Origin: Nostoc sphaeroides | GTDB taxonomy: Bacteria > Cyanobacteriota > Cyanobacteriia > Cyanobacteriales > Nostocaceae | Length of the DNA stretch: 64,000 nucleotides | Direction: 5' to 3' | Assembly: GCF_003443655.1 (NCBI RefSeq) | Contig: NZ_CP031941.1 | Span: 2,974,501-3,038,500, forward strand | Part shown: piece after piece, positions 9,001 to 15,201 of the stretch | Numbering within the stretch: the first letter of the stretch is position 1 | Layout of the letters: the number at the start of each line of letters is the position of its first letter | The notes under the pieces: model-generated | Told to the model about the DNA's origin: nothing | The model's database searches: none | The model's input: only the letters and a program-made list of their open reading frames with translations | Made by a program: the position numbers and the translations under genes

Positions 9001-9926
9001 GCTATGTCGCTGATGGCGATGGCTGGTTGTTCATGGCCAGTTCAGCGATCGTTCGTGTCTTCAGTCTAGTGCCTACACCCACCGTTGAAGATGTAGCCTT
9101 AACAAGCGAAACAGCTATTGTTCATACAGATTCCACCGTTGAAGATGTAGCCTTAACAAGCGAAACAGCTATTGTTCATACAGATTCCACCGTTGAAGAT
9201 GTAGCCTTAACAAGCGAAACAGCTATTGTTCATACAGATTCCACCGTTGAAGATGTAGCCTTAACAAGCGAAACAGCTATTGTTCATACAGATTCCACCG
9301 TTGAAGATGTAGCCTTAGCAAGCGAAACACGTATTAGTTTAGTAGATGTAGAAGAAGAGAGTAGTGAAGAAGAGAGCAGTATTTTGCTCACACCTCGTAC
9401 TCCCAAGTGGGCTTATGCCTCTTGGCACATTTCCAAGGCTCAGAACGAAGCACTGCGACAACAGGGCGGCTCCCAATTGGTAGTGCGGCTGTATGATGTA
9501 ACGGGGATTGACTTGAGTTATCAAAATCCCCAGCTTGTACAGCAGTATGAATGTGAAGAGGTAGCACGCGATCGCTTTGTGGCTATTCCCGTCAGCGATC
9601 GCGACTACATGATTGAAATTGGCTATATCGCTAATGGCGATGGTTGGTTACTCATAGCCCGTTCACCTAATGTTCGGGTTTTCAATCGTTCCCCCGAAGA
9701 TTTTTGGTTTGTGGCAGATGCCGAGTTGATTATTCACGGAGCAACCCAACCAAATACAAGCGTAAACATTGGTGGCCATTCCATCAAAATCAAACCCGAT
9801 GGCACTTTCCACCTACGTCTTCCCTTTTCAGATGGTTTAATGGACTATCTGATAACGGTAGGTGCTGATGGGGAATCCACTAAAACTATCCATAAGAAGT
9901 TCTCTCAGGAAACTTCAGAAAGCTAG
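6090..9926 (+). CDS. PstS-like substrate-binding protein fused to three DUF4912 domains
   Basis: 1278 aa. Residues 1-36 are a signal segment ending LAQS. Residues about 45-305 resemble PstS-type phosphate-binding proteins: VRIDGSSSLGAINQSLKENF, ELLDGKIDIAAMGRGLTPAE, REKIAIVVSADNPF, IFRGQITNWSQLGG. Residues about 353-375 are a hydrophobic segment ending WWILGKR. A long acidic, low-complexity linker follows (about 380-750). DUF4912 domains lie at about 758-863, 889-993 and 1097-1200; each contains HVSWEIS or ASWHIS, GGSQLVVRLYDATGIDLSYQ, YECEETAHDRFVEIPISDR and YIAEIGY. Four 18-residue repeats sit between domains 2 and 3. The last 75 residues are a small beta domain (VNIGGHSIKIKPDGTFHLRL). Inferred topology: binding domain outside, DUF4912 inside. 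Role unknown; a phosphate-linked sensor is one possibility. Confidence 0.85.
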   Translation: MWQQEKKDTSIVRLVLWLALVTTPMAASLLVSEPMLAQSKPETPSFTLPQTVQNGTIVRIDGSSSLGAINQSLKENFEKQYYGAKVEVAANGTDTALKELLDGKIDIAAMGRGLTPAEKAQGLEQARFHREKIAIVVSADNPFKGNLTSRQFARIFRGQITNWSQLGGPPGKIRLIDHPNTSETRNTFRTYPAFKTAEFATGANATQLTEDNTAEIIKQLGKDGISYVLASQVSKLKGVRVLQLNQALPDNEKYPFSQPLVYVYKKNPSVSTADFIGFTLAPPGQKAIEQGITAEAEAIATNVLQPALTASPSAQTTPAATSSPSATTSVFAEQPFVAPPNSQASPIVNRETPFWLLLPLFFAPVAGAFLWWILGKRPLSTEKTDNLPESDPRPPSREDRELAAINASTDPSINGAMLEEEPVPHFQEQESPDRTPFNIYAQTESELTENATQGTSNLVQEGTNGTSNSYEGTTSGVVNESENNNLGAAALTNGAALATGIGAANWSAFSNKETEADAIDETVSQSNYPEVNNPEPDSEEIAWDSDEIEWDIEAPAAVVNTSYPHLPNIPEEVSDVELSLSEKTAPLPELPDVPDVTSDFGYWDTEINEDRIDEELQAELNWLESITSTEDTDSVDEFPLPESDEVTADVESSTAQTSSLLDDLSELSEEDVFNVIADAAEPTVNLPVEESQAESTVEEGIAENSTDLAGAAVAAGVGILGWTTISGSDSKEETDTTVDDVAIAAETSVNLPDVEEESSIVLTPHTYTSAHVSWEISEAQKAALIQQGGSQLVVRLYDATGIDLSYQTPHLVQEYECEETAHDRFVEIPISDRNYIAEIGYVAYGEYWLFIARSAIVRFFSPVHPDPIIDDVAIAAETDIHLPDVEEESSIVLTPHTNTSAHVSWEISETKKAALRQQGGSQLVVRLYDATGIDLSYQSPQFVQQYECDETAHDRFVEIPISDRDYIAEIGYVADGDGWLFMASSAIVRVFSLVPTPTVEDVALTSETAIVHTDSTVEDVALTSETAIVHTDSTVEDVALTSETAIVHTDSTVEDVALTSETAIVHTDSTVEDVALASETRISLVDVEEESSEEESSILLTPRTPKWAYASWHISKAQNEALRQQGGSQLVVRLYDVTGIDLSYQNPQLVQQYECEEVARDRFVAIPVSDRDYMIEIGYIANGDGWLLIARSPNVRVFNRSPEDFWFVADAELIIHGATQPNTSVNIGGHSIKIKPDGTFHLRLPFSDGLMDYLITVGADGESTKTIHKKFSQETSES
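9080..9349 (+). repeat. 54-bp in-frame tandem repeat
   Basis: Units start at 9080, 9134, 9188, 9242 and 9296. The first four are almost identical and encode TVEDVALTSETAIVHTDS; the fifth diverges after its first half. The period is a multiple of three, so frame is kept. It lies between DUF4912 domains 2 and 3 of the 1278-aa protein and looks recently expanded. Confidence 0.95.
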
Positions 9927-9971
9927 TAATTTCTTAAATTATCCCCTCGAACCCGATTCTCCCCTTTTAGG

Positions 9972-10135
9972 CTACGGTGTACACACAAGTCGAATTACCC
10001 CCCTTAATCCCCCCGATATATTGGGGGGAAAAAGAAATCTATCTAGTCTAGTTCCCTCCCCTTTATAAGGGGAGGGTTAGGGTGGGGTAAAACCTTGGGT
10101 TTTTCAGCTATTTCAGACTTGTGTGTACACCGTAG
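9972..10135. mobile_element. MITE family B with 20-bp perfect inverted ends
   Basis: The left end is CTACGGTGTACACACAAGTC and the right end is its exact complement. It is flanked by CCCCTTTTAGG (9961-9971) and CCCCTTTTCGG (10136-10146), a direct repeat of 11 bp with one mismatch. The interior is rich in CCCCCC/GGGGGG and has no gene. A lone copy of the end is at 23066-23088. This accounts for most of the spacer 9927-10239. Confidence 0.85.
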
Positions 10136-10205
10136 CCCCTTTTCGGGGGGAAATGGGGAGAGGGTTATTAGACCTCTTGCAAAAGTCCTATATGTGTGGG
10201 ACAAT

Positions 10206-10239
10206 TGACATCCACCCCAGCCATAAAATGGCGGGGATT
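10206..10239 (-). mobile_element. IS200/IS605-type right end with hairpin
   Basis: Just after the tnpB stop on the minus strand, GGGGCGGTA-type hairpin: plus-strand CCCCAGCCAT (10215-10224) pairs with ATGGCGGGG (10228-10236) with one bulged base. It is followed on the minus strand by TGGATGTCAA. In the family this end carries the scaffold of the guide (omega) RNA that overlaps the tnpB 3' end; here that RNA is inferred, not seen. Confidence 0.5.
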
Positions 10240-11463
10240 CTAAGAAGTTGCCTTCTTAGGTTTTCTGCTTCCACGAGTCGGCTTGCTTGGAGGATTTGCA
10301 TCACCCAAGTAGAGGTCGTTCTCATCCACAGACGTTAACGTTCCCGTGTGCCCCACGGTACGGAGTCCTATCTCAAGTATGTTTCGCGCAGCATTATGGT
10401 CACGGTCTAACACCATTCCGCACTTGTTGCATGAATGAGTTCTAGTGCTAAGAGATTTTTTGACAACCTGACCACAATTAGAACAATTTTGCGAAGTATT
10501 ATGGGGTGGAACTGCAACAGTTGCCACACCAAACACTTTGCCAAAATATTCAACCCATTGGCGGAACTGCATCCATGCTGCTTCATGTATCGATTTCGCT
10601 AGATGATGATTTTTTACCATATTCCGTACCTTCAAGTCTTCATACGCCACAATGTCGTTAGACATCACTACGCACCTTGCCAATTTCACAGCAAAGTCTT
10701 TACGCTGGCGATTTACCTTGAGGTGCTTACGGGCTAATTTATTTCTAAATTTAACCCGGTTCTGAGAACCTTTTTTGGTTTTAGAGAAACGACGCTGCAA
10801 TCGTTTAAGCGATTTTTCCGACTTTCTCAAATGCCTGGGATTCTCAACTTGGTTTCCATCACTATCAGTCAAGAAATAGTTTAAACCAACATCTAACCCA
10901 ACTGTTTTATTAGTTGGCTGTCGTTTTTCTATTCGATCTTGGTCGATGCAAAACTGGCAATAATAACCATCTGCACGACGCACAACGCGAATGCGCTTAA
11001 ACTGCTTCAACTGATAAAAATGCAGGTCACGAGTTCCCCAAAGTTTAAAAGTTCCTGCTTGAAAACCATCCGAAAAAGTGATGTATCTACGGTCTTCAGA
11101 GAGCCGCCACCCACTGGTCTTGTACTCAACAGATCCATTTGTCTGATATGACCTGAATCGTGGATAACCTTTTTTCCCTGGTTTGCTTTTCTTGCAGTTC
11201 TCAAAAAATCGAGCAATTGCAGACCACGCTCTTTCAGCACTAGCTTGCCTTGCCATCGAGTTCAACTTGGAAACGAACGGAAACTCAATATTAGACGCAA
11301 GAATAGCGCAATAAGCGCTCAACTCGTATCTACCAATCCCTTTATTATCCATCCAGTATCGGACACAACTGTTACGAACAAAACGAGCAGTTCTAATCGC
11401 TTGATCAAGCGATTGGTACTGTTCTTTTGTTCCTTCCAATTTTGCCTCAAATACTAGCATCAT
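10240..11463 (-). CDS. tnpB: TnpB, RNA-guided nuclease of an IS200/IS605 element (orphan, intact)
   Basis: 407 aa, full length. The RuvC residues are present: D191 (GLDVGLNYFL), E275 (AYEDLKVRNM) and D355 ([11 protein letters not shown]). The zinc ribbon has C327, C330, C345 and C348 (NCSNCG and HSCNKCG). The N-terminal half is the wedge/REC part with PRFRSYQ. No tnpA lies beside it, so it would need a transposase in trans; TnpB itself cuts DNA next to a short target motif using RNA made from the element end. A -10 like TATAAT overlaps an inverted repeat just upstream. The 5' side is followed by a 21-bp repeat array. The two in-frame ATGs at the start are adjacent. Confidence 0.93.
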   Translation of the reverse strand: MMLVFEAKLEGTKEQYQSLDQAIRTARFVRNSCVRYWMDNKGIGRYELSAYCAILASNIEFPFVSKLNSMARQASAERAWSAIARFFENCKKSKPGKKGYPRFRSYQTNGSVEYKTSGWRLSEDRRYITFSDGFQAGTFKLWGTRDLHFYQLKQFKRIRVVRRADGYYCQFCIDQDRIEKRQPTNKTVGLDVGLNYFLTDSDGNQVENPRHLRKSEKSLKRLQRRFSKTKKGSQNRVKFRNKLARKHLKVNRQRKDFAVKLARCVVMSNDIVAYEDLKVRNMVKNHHLAKSIHEAAWMQFRQWVEYFGKVFGVATVAVPPHNTSQNCSNCGQVVKKSLSTRTHSCNKCGMVLDRDHNAARNILEIGLRTVGHTGTLTSVDENDLYLGDANPPSKPTRGSRKPKKATS

Positions 11464-11490
11464 TACGTTGAATACACTAACGTAATTATA
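11462..11490 (-). promoter_or_regulatory. Promoter and operator-like inverted repeat of tnpB
   Basis: ATTACGTT (11462-11469) and AACGTAAT (11479-11486) form 8-bp perfect arms around a 9-bp spacer. On the minus strand the second arm overlaps TATAAT (11490-11485), a consensus -10, and the first arm covers the start codon. Binding of a dimer here would block transcription or initiation. Confidence 0.5.
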
Positions 11491-11647
11491 TCACAATAGA
11501 GAAGTATCACTGCGAATAAATTCGCCCCTGATGTGCCCCCATAAATAGAATTTAGGGGCTTTCCCGGCACGGATAACTCGGTAAATTAAAGTTGGGTAGG
11601 ATTGATGACGTTGGAAAAAAGAGAGAGACTACCGTACCTACTTCCAA

Positions 11648-11879
11648 ACAAGCAAATGCGATCGCTCAACAAGCAAATGTGATCGCTCAACAAGCAAATG
11701 TGATCGCTCAACAAGCAAATGCGCTCGCTCAACAAGCAAATGCGCTCGCTCAACAAGCAAATGCGCTCGCTCAACAAGCAAATGCTGTCGCTCAACAAGC
11801 AAATGTGATCGCTTAACAAGCAAATGCGCTCGCTCAACAAGCAAATGCGATCGCTCAACAAGCAAATGCGATCGCTCAA
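11648..11879. repeat. 21-bp minisatellite containing HIP1
   Basis: Eleven units of CAAGCAAATGCGATCGCTCAA, differing mainly at the octamer: GCGATCGC, GTGATCGC, GCGCTCGC or GCTGTCGC. Because 21 is a multiple of three, open frames run on both strands (plus: QQANAIA repeats, stopped inside the array at 11816). No start signal or flanking coding sequence supports a gene. The rest of 11491-12134 has an A/T hairpin around 11517-11568 and no gene. Confidence 0.9.
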
Positions 11880-12134
11880 CCTGACTTTTGACGGGACGTG
11901 GAAAAGGGGATAGACTTTTGCAAGAGGGTTATTGAACCGCAACGCGAGAGTCATTTGTCATTTGTCCAAGAGAAACCACGCCCACTCTTTTATCTATCTT
12001 TGAACGCTATCCAGTCATTAAACCCCACATTCTGCAAGTGCGTAGGCGTAGGCATCGCATTTCAACCCATACTTTTAAGGAGAACTAACTTCGGTTGTGG
12101 TTCAAAAAAAATAAAACTGCTGTAATAATTGCGT

Positions 12135-14885
12135 ATGAGATGCCCAAATCATTTTTTCCTAGCGGTGTTCACTGCATTTCTATGCATAGCCTTATCCCCT
12201 GTTTTGGCAAAACCTCCTGCTGTCTACTCTGACATGCAAAATTTGACCGAGCAAGGAGAGTGGGGAAAACAAGAAAGTACAGAAAGATCCCCTACTTTCC
12301 ACTCCCTGCTCTCCCTTAAAAACGGCCCGTCCCAAACAGCAAGCGTAGTCGAACAGGGCAAAATATTATACGATACGGGGCAGTTTACTGAAGCGGTCAA
12401 ACTTTTGCAACAGGCTGCTACTGCGTTTAAAACCTCTAAAGATGGTTTACAAGAAGCGATGACGTTGAGTAATCTTTCCTTGGCTTATCAGCAACTTGGC
12501 TTGTGGGCTGAAGCAGAAGAAGCGATCGCCCAAAGTTTAAAATTATTACAGTCAGGGGAAAATACGGGCACTTCTGGTGAGCAATCGCAACTTATTGCAC
12601 AAGCCCTAGATGTGCAAGGACAGTTACAACTGGCACAAGGGCAAGCAGAAGCGGCTTTAACTACCTGGCAAAAAGCGGCTGATATTTATCAACAAATAGG
12701 CGACAAGGCTAGATTAACTCGTAACCAGATTAACTCTGCACAAGCTTTGCAAACTTTAGGGCTTTACCTTCAGGCTAACAAAATTTTAAACGAAGTACAG
12801 CAAACCCTTACCAGCCTTCCAGACTCACTGATTGTAGCCACAGGGCTGCGTAGTCTTGGCAACGTCCGCCGAGTTGTCGGTGATTTAAACGTATCACGGT
12901 TGGTATTGGGGAATAGTTTAGCAGTGGCAAAGCGATTGCAATCTCCAAAAGCGATCGCAGAGGCTCAACTCAGTTTAGGCAACACAGCCCGCGCCCAGCA
13001 AGATACTGAAGCAGCTTTACAATACTACCAGGAGGCTGCGGCTGTATCTGTTTCCTCCATCACACGCATTCAGGCACATCTAAATTTACTCAGTCTACTT
13101 TTGGAGAAAAAGCAAGATCAAAATGCATTAGCATTGTCGTCTCAAATCCAGTCGGAAATTAGCAACTTACCACCCAGCCGAGCCTCCGTATATACTCGGA
13201 TTAAGTTTGCCGAAAATCTTACCCAATTAAAAGAAAAAATTAGCATAGATACCCCCTCATGGCTGAACATTGCCCAGCAATTGTCCACCGCGATCGAGCA
13301 GGCGCAAAGCTTGCAAGATCGACGAGCAGAATCTTATGCTATGGGTAGTCTTGGTGAGTTGTATGAAAAAACCGGGCAGTTTTCTGATGCTCAAGAGCTT
13401 ACCGATAAAGCTTTATTCATAGCGCAAAGTATTGATGCATCGGATATTGCTTATCAGTGGCAATGGCAACTAGGACGCATACTGAAAAAAAAGGGAGATA
13501 TTAAAGGCGCGATCGCATCCTATAACGTAGCCTACAATACCCTTCAATCTCTGCGTGGTGATTTAGTCGCCATCAATCCAGACGTTCAGTTTTCCTTCCG
13601 GGAAAATATCGAACCAGTGTATCGAGAGTTAGTTGAATTGCTGTTGCGTTCTCCCCAAAGCACCGCTTCTGTTCCCTTCGAGAAGCTAGATCAACAAGAC
13701 GCTTCTCTACTAAAAGCTAACACGCCGCGATCGCCAGAAGAGGGTATCAATCAAGACAATCTAAAGCTTGCTCGTAATGTAATTGAATCTCTGCAATTGG
13801 CAGAACTGGATAACTTCTTTCGGTCAGCCTGTTTAAATCCTACACAGGAACTTGACCCAGTGGTTGACAAAAAAGACCAACGAGCAGCAGTGATCTATCC
13901 AATTATTTTACCAGACCGCCTAGATGTTATCCTCAAATTGCCTAATCAAGAGTTGCGCCACTACAAAACTGCAATAGCTCAAAATGATGTGGAAAAGACA
14001 ATAGCAGAACTGAGGAAAAACTTACTAGATGTCACCGCGACTGGTCGGGTTCAGCAGCAGTCCCAACAAATATATAATTGGTTAATTCGACCTGCACAAA
14101 CAGAGTTAGTCAATAGTGGGATCAAAACCTTAGTGTTTGTGCTGGATGGGGAGTTACGTAATATACCGATGGCGGTTCTCTACGACAAACAGCAAAAGAA
14201 ATATCTGATAGAGAAATATGCGATCGCCTTGACACCAGGTTTGCAACTCCTCGATCCCAAACCTTTGCGACAGGTACAGCTAAATGCTTTAACTGCCGGA
14301 GTCAGCGAAAAACGCCCAGTGGAAGGCAAAGAATTTCCCCAATTAGAAAATGTACCACGGGAATTAAAAGAAATCAAATCTGAGGTATCCAAGAGTGAAG
14401 AACTGTTAAATCAACAGTTTACCCAAACAAACCTGCAAAATAAGTTGCAAACAGTTGCCTTCTCCGTGGTTCACCTAGCAACTCACGGTGAATTTAGTTC
14501 TGATGCTGAAAAAACGTTTATTCTCACCTGGGATAAACTAGTTAAAGTCAAGGAATTTGATAATCTACTGCGAGTTAGCGACAAAGACAGGTTTAGTGGC
14601 ATTGAATTACTTGTCCTCAGTGCTTGTCAAACTGCTGAGGGAGACAAACGAGCAGCTTTGGGACTGGCTGGGATAGCTATGCGGGCGGGGGTACGCAGTA
14701 CACTAGCAACATTGTGGTCAATAGATGATCGCTCCACCGCCGATGTTATGAGTGAGTTCTATCGACAGCTAAAGGCTGGGGTAAATAAAGCCCAGGCACT
14801 CCAGCGTGCCCAATTAGGTGTTTTTGCTAAAGAAAAAGCTCCATATTTTTGGGCACCCTATGTTTTAGTAGGCAATTGGCTGTAA
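12135..14885 (+). CDS. Secreted TPR protein with CHAT protease-like domain
   Basis: 916 aa from the ATG at 12135 (a TTG two codons earlier is also in frame). Residues 1-27 are a signal peptide (FFLAVFTAFLCIALSPVLAK). About 70-500 are tetratricopeptide repeats (LSNLSLAYQQLGLWAEAEEA, GSLGELYEKTGQFSDAQEL). The last 320 residues are a CHAT domain, caspase-like: the His is in VHLATHGEF (about residue 780) and the Cys in LSACQTAEG (about 828), followed by GLAGIAMRAGVRSTLATLW. Such proteins are frequent in cyanobacteria, often beside two-partner secretion genes; here an exoprotein gene ends 316 bp away in convergent orientation. Target unknown. Confidence 0.9.
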   Translation: MRCPNHFFLAVFTAFLCIALSPVLAKPPAVYSDMQNLTEQGEWGKQESTERSPTFHSLLSLKNGPSQTASVVEQGKILYDTGQFTEAVKLLQQAATAFKTSKDGLQEAMTLSNLSLAYQQLGLWAEAEEAIAQSLKLLQSGENTGTSGEQSQLIAQALDVQGQLQLAQGQAEAALTTWQKAADIYQQIGDKARLTRNQINSAQALQTLGLYLQANKILNEVQQTLTSLPDSLIVATGLRSLGNVRRVVGDLNVSRLVLGNSLAVAKRLQSPKAIAEAQLSLGNTARAQQDTEAALQYYQEAAAVSVSSITRIQAHLNLLSLLLEKKQDQNALALSSQIQSEISNLPPSRASVYTRIKFAENLTQLKEKISIDTPSWLNIAQQLSTAIEQAQSLQDRRAESYAMGSLGELYEKTGQFSDAQELTDKALFIAQSIDASDIAYQWQWQLGRILKKKGDIKGAIASYNVAYNTLQSLRGDLVAINPDVQFSFRENIEPVYRELVELLLRSPQSTASVPFEKLDQQDASLLKANTPRSPEEGINQDNLKLARNVIESLQLAELDNFFRSACLNPTQELDPVVDKKDQRAAVIYPIILPDRLDVILKLPNQELRHYKTAIAQNDVEKTIAELRKNLLDVTATGRVQQQSQQIYNWLIRPAQTELVNSGIKTLVFVLDGELRNIPMAVLYDKQQKKYLIEKYAIALTPGLQLLDPKPLRQVQLNALTAGVSEKRPVEGKEFPQLENVPRELKEIKSEVSKSEELLNQQFTQTNLQNKLQTVAFSVVHLATHGEFSSDAEKTFILTWDKLVKVKEFDNLLRVSDKDRFSGIELLVLSACQTAEGDKRAALGLAGIAMRAGVRSTLATLWSIDDRSTADVMSEFYRQLKAGVNKAQALQRAQLGVFAKEKAPYFWAPYVLVGNWL

Positions 14886-14891
14886 TCATTC

Positions 14892-15071
14892 GTGTCAACT
14901 TAAGTTAAAACTCCTTTAAAACCTCGTTTCCAGCCTCTGGCTGGAAATGCACTTCAATTGCGGCTCTGCCGCGAGTCAGGGAGGCGGAGCCTCTAGGACG
15001 GCATTCCCAGTCAGAGACTGGGAACGAGATAACGAGATAATCTCTAAAAGCTTTTCAACCTAAGTTGACAC
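14892..15071. mobile_element. MITE family C with nested inverted repeat
   Basis: Left end GTGTCAACTTAAGTTAAAA; the complement of the right end is GTGTCAACTTAGGTTGAAAA. Inside, CTCGTTTCCAGCCTCTGGC (14922 on) and GACTGGGAACGAG (to 15027) make a second inverted repeat of a type also seen at 33318-33417. No gene and no clear direct repeat. The rest of 14886-15201 shows nothing. Confidence 0.6.
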
Positions 15072-15201
15072 CAATGGGCTTTGCGGCCTTGCCCCTACGA
15101 TAAATCTATATGTATCAGGATTTTCGTGAATTGGTATAAAGTCCTTACTACGAACATTTTTTATTCAGCTTGATTAACCGGACATGATATAACCTGGTTG
15201 T

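Noticed and set aside
11592..11954. Plus frame of QQANAIA heptads and minus frames of LLSDRIC or LLVERSH repeats as coiled-coil proteins
   Set aside because: A 21-bp period gives long frames on both strands; the plus frame is stopped inside the array and nothing outside it looks coding.
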